Positions 44,241 to 53,476 are shown, numbered from the stretch's first letter. The stretch is DNA of 64,000 bases from Lentibacter sp. XHP0401 (GCF_025751535.1 NZ_JAOWLC010000005.1:62001-126000); one strand, 5' to 3'. Numbers and translations are program-made. The notes: a model not told the origin generated them from the letters alone.

Positions 44241-45422
44241 ATGGACAGCGACGCGCACATCGAGATTCGGCTCAATCCGTCGCTGAAGGACATCCCCTCA
44301 GTCGACTGGGACACCTGCGCCCGCGCGCTCGGCCCCCGCCCGCTTGACCCTTTTACAACCCACCGCTTCCTGCTCGCACTCGAAGAAAGCGGCTCAGTCG
44401 GCACAGGCACAGGCTGGCAGCCGCTCTACCTCACCGCGCACGAAAACGGACAGATGATCGGCTGCGCACCGCTTTATGGCAAGTCACACTCCCAAGGAGA
44501 ATATATCTTCGATTTCAACTGGGCAGATGCCTTCCAGCGCGCTGGCGGGCAATATTACCCCAAGCTTCAAATCGCCGTGCCCTTCACCCCTGCCACAGGC
44601 CGCCGGTTTCTGGCGCGCGAAGGGTGCGAAGCCCGCGCAATGCCCGCCCTCGTGCAAGGCGCGGTTCAGGTTGCCGCCGAGCAAGGCGTCAGCTCGCTCC
44701 ATGTGACATTCTGCACCGAAGACGAGGTCATCGCAGGCGAGGCCATGGGCCTTTTGCGGCGCACCACCCAGCAGTTTCACTGGCACAATCAAAACTACAC
44801 ATCTTTTGACGGTTTCCTCGCCTCCCTCACATCGCGCAAGCGCAAGAATATCCGCCGCGAGCGTGCCGAAGCACAGGCTTTCGGCGGCACAATCCACCGT
44901 CTCACAGGCGATCAGATCGAGCCACAGCACTGGGATGCCTTCTGGGAATTCTACCAAGACACCGGCGCGCGCAAATGGGGCACGCCCTATCTCACACGCG
45001 CATTCTTCGACATCGCACACGAAACCCTACGTGACGATATCATCCTCGTGCTCGCAGAGCGCGATGGCACGCCCATCGCCGGCGCGCTCAACTTTATCGG
45101 CGAGCAGGCGCTTTATGGCCGCTACTGGGGCTGCACCGAAGATCACCGCTGCCTGCATTTCGAGCTGTGCTATTATCAGGCAATCGAAGCGGCCATAGAA
45201 CTTGGCCTGCCCCGTGTCGAGGCTGGCGCACAAGGAGAACACAAGCTTGCGCGCGGCTACCTTCCGCAAACCTGCCATTCACTGCACTGGCTGGCCGATG
45301 AAGGCTTTTCCGGCGCCGTGGAACACTACCTAAAGGCCGAGCGCCGCGCCATTGGCGAAGAAATCGAAATTCTCACGGGCTTCGGCCCGTTCAAAACTGA
45401 AACGAGGGAGGAACAAGATTGA
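44241..45422 (+). CDS. FemAB-like acyltransferase (DUF482/GNAT-fold)
   Basis: The 393-residue protein matches the FemAB-like (PF04339) group: [18 protein letters not shown] near 34, the middle [20 protein letters not shown] near 200 and [19 protein letters not shown] near 308, then [17 protein letters not shown]. The family is thought to transfer an acyl group; no substrate is established. The start at 44241 has AAGGG five bases upstream. It overlaps the pterin dehydratase gene (TTGA). Confidence 0.85.
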   Translation: MDSDAHIEIRLNPSLKDIPSVDWDTCARALGPRPLDPFTTHRFLLALEESGSVGTGTGWQPLYLTAHENGQMIGCAPLYGKSHSQGEYIFDFNWADAFQRAGGQYYPKLQIAVPFTPATGRRFLAREGCEARAMPALVQGAVQVAAEQGVSSLHVTFCTEDEVIAGEAMGLLRRTTQQFHWHNQNYTSFDGFLASLTSRKRKNIRRERAEAQAFGGTIHRLTGDQIEPQHWDAFWEFYQDTGARKWGTPYLTRAFFDIAHETLRDDIILVLAERDGTPIAGALNFIGEQALYGRYWGCTEDHRCLHFELCYYQAIEAAIELGLPRVEAGAQGEHKLARGYLPQTCHSLHWLADEGFSGAVEHYLKAERRAIGEEIEILTGFGPFKTETREEQD

Positions 45423-45709
45423 TAGAAGTTCTCAGCGATACAGCGCGCGAGCAACTCCTCGCACCGCTCTATCAAAACGGCTGGTCACAGGACGAGACCC
45501 GCGACGCCATGACCAAAACCTACAAATTCAAAGACTTCGCCGAAGCCTTTGGTTGGATGACCCAAGCCGCGCTCTGGGCGGAAAAGTGGAACCACCACCC
45601 CGAATGGAGCAACGTTTACAACAAGGTCACCGTCACGCTCACAACCCACGACGCAGGCGGCCTCAGCTCTCTCGATGCCAAGCTCGCCCGCAAACTGGAC
45701 AGCCTGTGA
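45419..45709 (+). CDS. phhB: 4a-hydroxytetrahydrobiopterin dehydratase
   Basis: PCD recycles the 4a-carbinolamine of tetrahydrobiopterin made by aromatic amino-acid hydroxylases. The 96-residue protein carries the family signature [17 protein letters not shown] (catalytic histidines) and [13 protein letters not shown]. It starts with TTG that overlaps the previous stop, with GGGAGG upstream. No phenylalanine hydroxylase gene is visible in the window. Confidence 0.95.
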   Translation: MIEVLSDTAREQLLAPLYQNGWSQDETRDAMTKTYKFKDFAEAFGWMTQAALWAEKWNHHPEWSNVYNKVTVTLTTHDAGGLSSLDAKLARKLDSL

Positions 45710-45725
45710 GGCCCGCGCCTTCAGC

Positions 45726-46274
45726 TCAGCTCTCGGCTGCCTTCCACTCAACAGGCGTCACATAGACCATGCTCTCATCAACGCTAAGCATCACTTCGCG
45801 GTCCTGAATATTCACCTGCAGCTTCATCGAGCGGTTTGCCATTTTTGCCAGCTCGGCTGTGTCTTTCTCAGAGAGGTTCACAACCTGCAGGTTGTCAAAA
45901 CGGGTGGTGCTGTTCTTGAGTTTCTCCCACCACATCTCCGCTGTCCTGCCCCCGTAGCTATAGACAACCACCTTGCTGGCTTTGCCGCAGGATTGCCGCA
46001 CAAGCTTCTCGCTCGGCTGCCCCAGCGCGATCCAGAGATCCAGCTCACCCCCAAGGCTTTTCTGCCAGATGTCCGGTTCCCCGTCCGTTGAAATCCCCTT
46101 GGTCATTTCCAGCTGCTCATGCGCATTCAAAGCAAAAGCAAGCAGCCGCACCATCAGGCGCTCGTCGGTTTCCGAGGGGTGCTTGGCGACGGTCAGCTTG
46201 TGGGTCTCGTAATAATGCCGGTCCATGTCAGACACGGAGAGTTCAACTTTATATATCGTCGCGTTCTGCGCCAT
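45726..46274 (-). CDS. yaeQ: YaeQ family protein
   Basis: The 182-residue protein matches YaeQ over its length: TIYKVELSVSDMDRHYYETH at the start, LTVAKHPSETDERLMVRLLAFALNA near 27, and TDGEPDIWQKS and WIALGQPSEKLV. The family has a PD-(D/E)XK nuclease-like fold (the ExK-type core is compatible with DLWIALG and KVVVYSY), but its cellular role is not settled. The start has AGGAG six bases upstream. It converges with the pterin dehydratase gene; the gap is 16 bases. Confidence 0.9.
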   Translation of the reverse strand: MAQNATIYKVELSVSDMDRHYYETHKLTVAKHPSETDERLMVRLLAFALNAHEQLEMTKGISTDGEPDIWQKSLGGELDLWIALGQPSEKLVRQSCGKASKVVVYSYGGRTAEMWWEKLKNSTTRFDNLQVVNLSEKDTAELAKMANRSMKLQVNIQDREVMLSVDESMVYVTPVEWKAAES

Positions 46275-46336
46275 GTCCGGCTCCTGAGCTGTGAAGTTGG
46301 CCCCGCCTACTGCGTCTCGCGCCCATGTGAAAGCGC

Positions 46337-46366
46337 ATAAAGAAAGGCCCCCCGAATGGAGGGCCT
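46337..46366 (-). terminator. Rho-independent terminator of the peroxiredoxin gene
   Basis: On the minus strand AGGCCC (46366-46361) pairs with GGGCCT (46350-46345) around a 10-base loop, then TTTCTTTA. It starts 26 bases after the peroxiredoxin stop and separates it from yaeQ. Confidence 0.75.
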
Positions 46367-46391
46367 GACAAATCTCTCTGAAATGCGTGCT

Positions 46392-46880
46392 TTAGAGCGC
46401 CGCAACCATAGCTTCACCGCCCGAAATCTCGCACTCGCCGGGGCTGTCTTCGGCGTGCAGCACCTTTACCACACCATCTTCCGCCATCAGCGCATAGCGC
46501 TTCGAGCGGCCCGCAAAACCCACAGGTGGCGCGTCAAAATCCATACCAATCGCTTTGGTAAACGCGCCGGAGGCATCACTGAGCATGGTTATGCCTTCGC
46601 CCGCCGCACCCGTTGCTTCGCCCCAAGCGTTCACAACCCACGGGTCATTGACCGCGAGGCAGATGATCTCGTCCACTCCTTTGGCCGCAAGCGCCTCTTT
46701 CTGGCGCACAAAACTTGGCACATGTGCGCTATGGCACGTTGGCGTAAACGCCCCGGGCACAGCAAAGATCACAACCTTGCGCCCCTTAAGCTTCTCGCCC
46801 AGTTCCACAGGCGCAGGCCCGTCTGCACCGAGTGTCATCACAGCCATCTCTGGCAGCTTGTCTCCAACTGAAATTGTCAT
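46392..46880 (-). CDS. Peroxiredoxin (Prx5/AhpE-like)
   Basis: This thiol peroxidase reduces hydroperoxides. The 162-residue protein matches the Prx5 group: KLPEMAVMTLG, the peroxidatic motif PGAFTPTCHSAHVPSF with Cys near residue 49, and YALMAEDGVVKVLHAED near 126. The resolving reductant is probably glutathione or glutaredoxin. Start at the ATG 46880; GGAG lies eleven bases upstream, so initiation may be modest. A TTG 36 bases upstream would lengthen the N-terminus by 12 residues beyond the family norm. Confidence 0.93.
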   Translation of the reverse strand: MTISVGDKLPEMAVMTLGADGPAPVELGEKLKGRKVVIFAVPGAFTPTCHSAHVPSFVRQKEALAAKGVDEIICLAVNDPWVVNAWGEATGAAGEGITMLSDASGAFTKAIGMDFDAPPVGFAGRSKRYALMAEDGVVKVLHAEDSPGECEISGGEAMVAAL

Positions 46881-46963
46881 AACGTCTATGTCTCCTGTTT
46901 GCGCTTTCTTCTTCAAAGCATATAGGGTTCTTTACGCCTAGGGCCAGCAGAAGGATCAGTCTC

Positions 46964-48175
46964 ATGTCACATATCGTCGTAATCGGAGCAGGTCAGGCAG
47001 GCTCCTCTCTTGTCGCCAAGCTGCGCAACGAGGGCTTTGAAGGCGATATCACGCTCATCGGAGAAGAATCCGCCCCGCCCTACCAGCGCCCGCCGCTCTC
47101 CAAAGCTTATCTGCTTGGAGAGATGGAGCTTGAACGCCTCTACCTGCGCCCCGCAAGTTTCTACGCCGATCAGAACATCACACTGCGCCTTGACGCACAT
47201 GTGAGCGCGATTGATCCGCGCGCCAAGACACTGACGGTGGATGGCGAGCTTCTGAGCTATGACCAACTCGCCCTCACCACAGGCTCCACGCCTCATCGCC
47301 TCCCCGCCAGCATCGGCGGCGCGCTGCAAGGGGTCTATGTGGTACGCGGCTTGTCCGATGTCGATGCGATGGAACCCGAATTTGCGACAGGCAAGCGCGT
47401 CCTCATCATCGGGGGCGGCTACATCGGGCTTGAAGCCGCTGCTGTGGCCTCGAAAAAGGGCCTCAAAGTCACCCTTGTGGAAATGGCCGACCGCATCTTG
47501 CAGCGTGTCGCGTCGCCTGAAACATCCGACTATTTCCGCGCGCTGCACACCTCACACGGCGTCGAAATCCTTGAAGGCACAGGCCTCACCCGTCTCACAG
47601 GCGAAGGCCGCGTCACAGGCGCCGAGCTGTCTGACGGAACCGCGCTTGAAATAGATTTCGCCGTCGTCGGCGTTGGTATTGCCCCCGCCACACAACTGGC
47701 CGAAGCCGCTGGCCTCACTCTGGAAAACGGCATCATGACAGATGCTCAAGGGTGCACCTCCGATCCCTTCATCTGGGCCGCAGGCGATTGCGCGTCCTTC
47801 CCCTATCGCGGCACCCGCATCCGCCTTGAAAGCGTGCCAAACGCCATCGACCAAGCCGAAGTGGTTGCCCAAAACATGCTCGGAAAAGGCGTTGATTACA
47901 CAGCAAAACCTTGGTTCTGGTCCGATCAATACGATGTGAAACTGCAAATCGCCGGCCTCAACACTGGCTATGACCGCGTCGTCACCCGCCTTGGCGAAAA
48001 AGACGGCAGCATCTCTTTCTGGTATTATCAGGGCCAAACGCTCCTCGCTGTCGATGCCGCAAACGATCCCCGCGCCTACATGATCGGTAAGCGCCTCATC
48101 GAAGCGGGGAAATCGCCCTCTCCGGAAGAGATAGCCGATCCGGAAACCGACATGAAAGCACTGATGAAAACGTGA
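46964..48175 (+). CDS. FAD-dependent ferredoxin reductase-like oxidoreductase
   Basis: The 403-residue protein has the two Rossmann folds of ferredoxin/putidaredoxin reductases: FAD motif VIGAGQAGSS near residue 5, NAD motif IIGGGYIGLEAA near 148, and the FAD-closing WAAGDCASFPY near 270. A C-terminal dimer-like domain follows (FWSDQYDVKLQIAG). PPYQRPPLSKAYL is a family hallmark. It would pass electrons from NAD(P)H to a [2Fe-2S] protein, for example of a cytochrome P450 or oxygenase; no such partner lies in the window. It ends in a GTGA overlap with rsmD. Confidence 0.9.
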   Translation: MSHIVVIGAGQAGSSLVAKLRNEGFEGDITLIGEESAPPYQRPPLSKAYLLGEMELERLYLRPASFYADQNITLRLDAHVSAIDPRAKTLTVDGELLSYDQLALTTGSTPHRLPASIGGALQGVYVVRGLSDVDAMEPEFATGKRVLIIGGGYIGLEAAAVASKKGLKVTLVEMADRILQRVASPETSDYFRALHTSHGVEILEGTGLTRLTGEGRVTGAELSDGTALEIDFAVVGVGIAPATQLAEAAGLTLENGIMTDAQGCTSDPFIWAAGDCASFPYRGTRIRLESVPNAIDQAEVVAQNMLGKGVDYTAKPWFWSDQYDVKLQIAGLNTGYDRVVTRLGEKDGSISFWYYQGQTLLAVDAANDPRAYMIGKRLIEAGKSPSPEEIADPETDMKALMKT

Positions 48176-48723
48176 GGATTATCGCAGGAAAACACCGCGG
48201 CCTGGTGCTTGCAGAGGTCGGAAAAGGCGATGCGGAGGCACACCTGCGCCCAACGTCTGATCGCGTCCGCGAAAGCCTGTTCAACATTCTGGCGCACTAC
48301 GGTCAGCCGGCAGGCGCGCGCGTGCTGGATCTCTTCGCAGGCACAGGCGCGCTCGGTCTGGAAGCCCTCTCACGGGGGGCTGCGCATGTCACTTATGTTG
48401 AGAATGGTCGCACAGGGCAGAAGCTCATATCCGAAAACCTCACCAAAGCCCGCCGTCAGGCCGATGCCACGCTGCTCAAGGCCGATGCCACGCTTCTGCC
48501 CACCGCAAAAGCCCCCTGTTCGCTTGTCTTCCTCGATCCGCCCTACGGCAAATCAATGGGCGAAAAAGCCCTCGCCTCAGCCCTCGCGCAAGGCTGGCTC
48601 ACCGCGGATGCCCTCATCGTCTGGGAAGAAAGCGCAGCAACCATAGTGCCCCAAGGCTTCACACTTGAAGATCAGCGCAAATACGGCAGCACAGTGATCA
48701 CCATCCTCAGACGCAGCGCTTAG
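48172..48723 (+). CDS. rsmD: 16S rRNA (guanine966-N2)-methyltransferase RsmD
   Basis: RsmD methylates G966 of 16S rRNA during 30S assembly. The 183-residue protein starts with GTG in a GTGA overlap with the oxidoreductase gene and begins MRIIAGKHRG, the family start. The SAM motif VLDLFAGTGALGLEALSRG is near residue 50 and the catalytic VFLDPPYG near 120. It converges with map, overlapping by four bases. Confidence 0.95.
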   Translation: MRIIAGKHRGLVLAEVGKGDAEAHLRPTSDRVRESLFNILAHYGQPAGARVLDLFAGTGALGLEALSRGAAHVTYVENGRTGQKLISENLTKARRQADATLLKADATLLPTAKAPCSLVFLDPPYGKSMGEKALASALAQGWLTADALIVWEESAATIVPQGFTLEDQRKYGSTVITILRRSA

Positions 48724-49532
48724 CCGTATGTCGGATGAAACGTTCCCGCCGGCGACAAAGTAAAAATCTCATAGCCGCTCGCCGTCACCCCGATCGAGTG
48801 CTCAAACTGTGCCGAGAGTGATTTGTCACGCGTCACAGCCGTCCAGTCATCAGCCAGCACCTTGGTTTCCGGCCGTCCAAGGTTCACCATCGGTTCGATG
48901 GTAAAGAACATGCCCTCTTCCAGCACAGGCCCCGTGCCAGCGCGACCATAGTGCAAAACATTCGGCGGCGCATGAAAAACACTGCCAAGCCCGTGGCCGC
49001 AAAAATCACGCACAACACTCATGCGGTGACCTTCCACAAAGCTCTGGATCGCATGACCAATGTCGCCAAACGTATTGCCGGGTTTCACCGCCTCAATGCC
49101 CTTAAACAGCGCCTCATGCGTCACCTCGATAAGCCGCTCCGCCTTGCGCCCGAGCTTGCCCGCCACAAACATACGGCTCGTGTCTCCGAACCAGCCATCA
49201 ACAATTACAGTGACATCAATATTGAGGATGTCGCCATCTTTCAGCTTCTTGTCGCCGGGGATGCCGTGACAGACAACATGGTTAATCGAAATACAGCTTG
49301 CATGCTCATAGCCCTTATAGCCGATGGTCGCCGATTTCGCACCCGCCTCGTTGACCATTTCCTCAACAATACGGTCAAGCTCGGCTGTGGTCTGGCCAAC
49401 AAAAACATGCTCGCCAATACGGTCAAGAATCTCGGCGGCCAAACGCCCGGCCTTACGCATTCCTGCAAAATCCGCCTCGCGATGAATGCGGATGCCATCT
49501 TTCGTCACTGGTCCTGTATGCGCTTTGTTCAC
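48720..49532 (-). CDS. map: Methionine aminopeptidase type I
   Basis: This enzyme removes N-terminal methionine from new proteins. The 270-residue protein has all five metal ligands: Asp in LNIDVTVIVDGWFGDTS (two), His in FCGHGLGS near 180, Glu in MFFTIEPMV near 212 and Glu in QFEHSIGV near 245. The start is GTG with GAGG eight bases upstream. It converges with rsmD. A recurrent element lies 88 bases upstream, behind sfsA. Confidence 0.96.
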   Translation of the reverse strand: MNKAHTGPVTKDGIRIHREADFAGMRKAGRLAAEILDRIGEHVFVGQTTAELDRIVEEMVNEAGAKSATIGYKGYEHASCISINHVVCHGIPGDKKLKDGDILNIDVTVIVDGWFGDTSRMFVAGKLGRKAERLIEVTHEALFKGIEAVKPGNTFGDIGHAIQSFVEGHRMSVVRDFCGHGLGSVFHAPPNVLHYGRAGTGPVLEEGMFFTIEPMVNLGRPETKVLADDWTAVTRDKSLSAQFEHSIGVTASGYEIFTLSPAGTFHPTYG

Positions 49533-49620
49533 GGGACTCGCCTCATCTTTGTCTGATCACTTTCGCCCTACATAAATCGGATCTGCCCCAAGGGCCACCC
49601 CATGCATCAAGGCGCGCACG

Positions 49621-49655
49621 CCTCTGCTTCTTCTGTTCCCAAATACCTAAATTTC
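49621..49655 (-). repeat. Recurrent intergenic element, copy 5 (subfamily B)
   Basis: The plus-strand core GCTTCTTCTGTTC, then CCAAATACCTAAA, parallels copy 4. It sits 86 bases after the sfsA stop in a 208-base gap (49533-49740). The rest of that gap holds GGCGC-N4-GCGCC near the sfsA end and nothing else I can name. Confidence 0.45.
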
Positions 49656-49740
49656 GACACCTCAAAAGCAAACAACGCTCGTTAAGCACGTCGGCTCGCA
49701 AAGTCCTGAATAAGAGCGGCGCGGCAGCGCCTCCTTTGGA

Positions 49741-50439
49741 TCAGAGCCGCACAGGCAAGGGCTTACCAAGGCTGATGTCGTAAGGGTCAATCAAGCAATC
49801 ATAAGCCACCACCTCAACGCCCGCCGCCATGGCCTCCCGCAGGCCTGCTGCATAAGCCGCATCAATGTCTTCCGCTACGCTCACCGCCGTAGCGTCCGTG
49901 CGCTGTACCAAAAAGAACAAGACAGCCCTGTGCCCCGCATGCACCATAGCCGCCAGTTCCTGCAAGTGCTTCAGCCCCCGCGCCGTGACCGAGTCGGGAA
50001 ACTCAGCCAAACCTGCCTGCCGCATCAGCGTGACGGATTTCACCTCCAGGTAAATATCCCGCGCCCCGCCTTGTAGCAGAAAATCTACACGGCTCTTCTC
50101 GCCATATTTCACCTCGGGGCGCACCACATTATACTCCAGCCCGCCAATCTCGCGCGCTTCAAGTGCAGCCTTCAGCGCACGGTTCGGCACAGAGGTATCA
50201 ACCCCCGTAAAATGCCCCCCGCCATGCTCCACAAGCCGCCAGCCATACTTGAGCTTCTTCTTAGGGTCATCATTGGGCTCCACCCATATCCGCATCCCCT
50301 CTTCCGCCAGTCCCATCATGCTGCCGGGGTTCGCACAATGCGCCACCGCTTCGCGCCCGTCGCCCAGCCTGATATCGGCGAGAAAGCGTTTATAGCGGCG
50401 CAAGAGTGTCGCAGGCTCAAGTGGGGTTTGAAAGCGCAT
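49741..50439 (-). CDS. sfsA: DNA/RNA nuclease-like protein SfsA
   Basis: The 232-residue protein matches SfsA: MRFQTPLEPATLLRRYKRFLAD at the start, AHCANPGSMMGL near 33, and EVKYGEKSRVDFLL followed by YLEVKSVTL near 125 (the PD-(D/E)XK-like core). SfsA was first linked to maltose metabolism and later described as a nuclease; the role in vivo remains unclear. The start used is the ATG at 50439; the ribosome site is weak. It is divergent from the molybdopterin-binding gene with a 45-base gap. Confidence 0.92.
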   Translation of the reverse strand: MRFQTPLEPATLLRRYKRFLADIRLGDGREAVAHCANPGSMMGLAEEGMRIWVEPNDDPKKKLKYGWRLVEHGGGHFTGVDTSVPNRALKAALEAREIGGLEYNVVRPEVKYGEKSRVDFLLQGGARDIYLEVKSVTLMRQAGLAEFPDSVTARGLKHLQELAAMVHAGHRAVLFFLVQRTDATAVSVAEDIDAAYAAGLREAMAAGVEVVAYDCLIDPYDISLGKPLPVRL

Positions 50440-50484
50440 GGGATAGGGCCTATACCCAAGCCAAGCCATCTTCAAGGAGAGCAA

Positions 50485-51207
50485 ATGTCCAACCCAACAG
50501 CCGCAATGCTTGTCATTGGCGATGAAATTCTCTCAGGCCGCACCCGTGACGCCAATATGCACTTCCTCGCAGGCGAGCTGACCAAGGCAGGAATCACTCT
50601 GGCCGAGGTTCGCGTCGTCTCCGATGACGCCCCCGCAATCGTGGCCGCCGTTCAAGCCCTCTCAAAAAGCTATGACACCGTGTTCACCTCAGGTGGCATC
50701 GGTCCAACCCATGATGACATCACCGCCGATTGTATCGCAGAAGCCTTTGACGCGCATATCGACGTGCGCGATGACGCCCGTGCGCTCCTCACCGCCTTCT
50801 ATGAAGAAACAGGCCGCGAGTTCAACGCCGCGCGCATGCGCATGGCCCGCATCCCCGATGGCGCTACGTTGATCGATAACCCCGTTTCCATCGCTCCGGG
50901 TTTCACCCTGAAAAATGTGCATGTCATGGCGGGCGTGCCGTCCGTCTTCCAGGCCATGCTCGCCTCCGTGCTGCCAACTCTTACAGGCGGCGCGCCGCTC
51001 CTCAGCCAGACGCTTCGCATCAACCGTGGCGAAGGCGATATCGCTGGCCCGCTTGGCGAATTGGCCCAACGCTACCCGCAGCTTTCCATCGGCTCCTATC
51101 CGTTTCAGGACAATGGCGCTTACGGCTCCAACATCGTGATGCGCAGCGCAGACGGGCCGGCACTTGATAAAGCCATGTGCGAACTCGCGGAGATGTTTCC
51201 CGAATGA
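50485..51207 (+). CDS. Molybdopterin-binding/CinA-like domain protein
   Basis: The 240-residue protein has the MoaB/Mog-like fold of CinA's N-terminal half: AMLVIGDEILSGRTRDANMHFLA near residue 6 and FTSGGIGPTHDDITADCIA near 66. The C-terminal part continues this COG1058 domain rather than the CinA amidohydrolase domain (no separate PncC domain of about 150 residues). AAGGAGA lies upstream of the ATG. It overlaps the GNAT gene by ATGA. Confidence 0.88.
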   Translation: MSNPTAAMLVIGDEILSGRTRDANMHFLAGELTKAGITLAEVRVVSDDAPAIVAAVQALSKSYDTVFTSGGIGPTHDDITADCIAEAFDAHIDVRDDARALLTAFYEETGREFNAARMRMARIPDGATLIDNPVSIAPGFTLKNVHVMAGVPSVFQAMLASVLPTLTGGAPLLSQTLRINRGEGDIAGPLGELAQRYPQLSIGSYPFQDNGAYGSNIVMRSADGPALDKAMCELAEMFPE

Positions 51208-51944
51208 CCTTGCCCGATATCCAGCAAATCTACGATGTGGTCGATGGCACATGGCCCGCTGCCGAGTATATGCCTGAAGGCCCGTGGCTGTTCCGCCGTG
51301 GCGAAGGTGGCGGCCAGCGCGTGAGCGCCACAACCGCACGCCAGCCTGTCACAGCCAGCGATATCGCAGCCGCCGAAACCAGAATGGAAGCGCTCAACCA
51401 GCCCAAACTCTTCATGATCCGCGAAGGCGACGAGGCGCTTGATGCGCTGCTTGAGGCGCAGGGCTACGCTATTCAGGACCCCGTGAATGCCTATGTTGCT
51501 CCCGTCTCGGTCTTTGATGACAAACATCCGCCCCGCGTGACTGCCCTTCTGGCATGGGAGCCTCTGGCCATCATGCTCGATATCTGGGCCAAAGGCGGCA
51601 TAGGCGCAGGCCGCGTAGCAGTGATGCACCGCGCTTACAGCCCCAAGACAGGCCTCATCGGACGGCTCAATGATCACCCTGCTGCGGCTGCCTTCTGTGC
51701 CATTCATAAAGGTATCGCGATGGTCCACGCGCTTGAGGTCTTGCCGCACCAACGCAAGCAAAGCATGGGCAAATACGCCATGTACGAACTCGCCCACTGG
51801 GCCGCTCAAAACGGTGCGGACCATATCTCGCTTGTCGTCACACAGGCCAATGCTGCTGGCAATGCGCTCTACACTTCCCTCGGCATGACATGTGTGGGAC
51901 AGTATCACTACCGCCTGAAAAGAGAGAGCCGACATGAGCTATAA
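51204..51944 (+). CDS. GNAT family N-acetyltransferase
   Basis: The 246-residue protein has a GNAT domain in the second half (about 110-240): AIVHALEVLPHQRKQSMGKYAMYEL-like segments contain the acetyl-CoA loop VLPHQRKQSMG near 180, and NAAGNALYTSLGM near 222. The N-terminal part probably forms a degenerate partner. The acetyl acceptor is unknown. It starts in an ATGA overlap with the molybdopterin-binding gene, and overlaps the AhpD-like gene by 11 bases, so the three are one transcription unit. Confidence 0.85.
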   Translation: MTLPDIQQIYDVVDGTWPAAEYMPEGPWLFRRGEGGGQRVSATTARQPVTASDIAAAETRMEALNQPKLFMIREGDEALDALLEAQGYAIQDPVNAYVAPVSVFDDKHPPRVTALLAWEPLAIMLDIWAKGGIGAGRVAVMHRAYSPKTGLIGRLNDHPAAAAFCAIHKGIAMVHALEVLPHQRKQSMGKYAMYELAHWAAQNGADHISLVVTQANAAGNALYTSLGMTCVGQYHYRLKRESRHEL

Positions 51945-52503
51945 ACACCCCACAGCGCTTGACCTGCCGATGGTTGACCCGCTCCCCGAAGCCACACAAA
52001 AATATTTTGACATCTGTCAGGAAAAGCTCGGCCTCGTGCCGAACGTGCTGCAAGCCTATGCGTTTGACATCGACAAGCTCAACGCCTTCACCGCGCTCTA
52101 CAATGACCTGATGCTCGCCCAAAGCGGCCTATCAAAGCTTGAACGCGAGATGATCGCTGTGGCGGTCTCCTCCATCAACAAGTGCTTCTATTGCCTCACC
52201 GCCCATGGTCAGGCCGTGCGCGAGCTGTCGGGTGATCCGATGCTTGGTGAAATGCTGGTTATGAACTGGCGCGCCGCCGATCTGGACGCCCGCCAAACCG
52301 CCATGCTCGCCTTTTCCGAGAAAGTAACAATAGCCAGCTATACGATTGTCGAGGCCGATCGCGAAGGCCTGCGCGCCGTGGGTTTTTCCGACCGCGATAT
52401 CTGGGACATCGCCAATGTTGCCGGTTTTTACAACATGACCAACCGTGTGGCCTCTGCCACAGATATGCGCCCGAATGACGAGTATCACGCACAGTCGCGC
52501 TAA
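51934..52503 (+). CDS. Peroxidase-related / AhpD-like CMD domain protein
   Basis: The 189-residue protein has the CMD/AhpD domain with the redox pair and proton-relay histidine in CFYCLTAHGQAV near residue 89, preceded by SKLEREMIAVAVSS. AhpD-like proteins reduce peroxides or carry out related thiol chemistry, in the cytoplasm. The start overlaps the GNAT gene by 11 bases; the stop lies 29 bases inside the OmpA-domain gene. Confidence 0.92.
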   Translation: MSYKHPTALDLPMVDPLPEATQKYFDICQEKLGLVPNVLQAYAFDIDKLNAFTALYNDLMLAQSGLSKLEREMIAVAVSSINKCFYCLTAHGQAVRELSGDPMLGEMLVMNWRAADLDARQTAMLAFSEKVTIASYTIVEADREGLRAVGFSDRDIWDIANVAGFYNMTNRVASATDMRPNDEYHAQSR

Positions 52504-53476
52504 ATGGCGCGCTAAATACAGCCTTGCTGCTCTGGCGCTTATGGCGCTGTCCCCTTCGCCGCTTCTGGCCGAGGGGCTGGCTCTGCCGTCCAACGCCAAT
52601 CTGACGTTCAACACAACCAGCGCTCAGGGCACTTATTCTGCCCCCATAGCACCCTATACGGGAGGCTTGCTGCCCGTGTTCGACATTTCGGGGCGCGTCA
52701 CCAAACAAGCTTACCGCATCCCGCATCAAGGAGTCACACCGCAACAGATCCTTTCGCCCATCGAGGCCAGCCTCACCGAGGCGGGTTTCGAGTTGCTGTT
52801 CAAATGCCAAGACAGATTCTGCGGTGGCTTTGACTTCCGCTTTTCAACCGATGTGATCGCCGCACCCGATATGTTCGTCGATCTGTTTGATTACATCTTC
52901 CTCACCGCCCGCCGCACGTCTGAAAACGCCGAAGAAGGTTCGCGCACGGAATATGTCACTGTGCTTGTCAGCCGCGACACAACGGCAGGCTATGTGCAGA
53001 TCGTGCAGGTCGCCCCCGAAGGCGCTGCCCCGCTTCAAACAGCCCGCGGGGAAGCCATCGTGGCCCAATCACAGCCAAGCACGCAGCCTACCGCCAAAGG
53101 TCCGCTCGGCGAGCAACTCGAAACTTTGGGCCACGCCGTGCTGCCCGACCTCACCTTTGAAACAGGCTCGTCCGACCTTGGCCAAGGCAGCTTTGCCAGT
53201 CTTGAGGCCCTCGCCACCTACCTACGCAACAATCCAAACCGCAAAATCGCCCTCGTCGGTCATACCGATACGGTCGGCGCGCTCGCAAACAACATTTCCC
53301 TCTCCAAACGCCGCGCAACCTCGGTCATGCAGCGGCTTTCTTCAGCCTATTCCATTCCCGCCACGCAAATGGAAGCCGAAGGCATGGGCTATCTCTCCCC
53401 CATCCTGAGCAATCTCACCGCCGCAGGCCGCGAGGCCAACAGGCGTGTTGAAGTGGTTCTGCTCAGCACCGAATGA
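52475..53476 (+). CDS. OmpA-family outer-membrane/periplasmic protein
   Basis: The 333-residue protein starts inside the AhpD-like gene (29-base overlap) with little ribosome site, which suggests coupled translation. It has a signal peptide (basic start, then ALALMALSPSPLLAEG, cleavage near 32), a middle domain with a CQDRFC pair near 118, and a C-terminal OmpA/MotB domain (about 220-330: ALVGHTDTVGALANN, REANRRVEVVLL). It is likely attached to peptidoglycan. The middle region is not assignable. Confidence 0.83.
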   Translation: MTSITHSRAKWRAKYSLAALALMALSPSPLLAEGLALPSNANLTFNTTSAQGTYSAPIAPYTGGLLPVFDISGRVTKQAYRIPHQGVTPQQILSPIEASLTEAGFELLFKCQDRFCGGFDFRFSTDVIAAPDMFVDLFDYIFLTARRTSENAEEGSRTEYVTVLVSRDTTAGYVQIVQVAPEGAAPLQTARGEAIVAQSQPSTQPTAKGPLGEQLETLGHAVLPDLTFETGSSDLGQGSFASLEALATYLRNNPNRKIALVGHTDTVGALANNISLSKRRATSVMQRLSSAYSIPATQMEAEGMGYLSPILSNLTAAGREANRRVEVVLLSTE

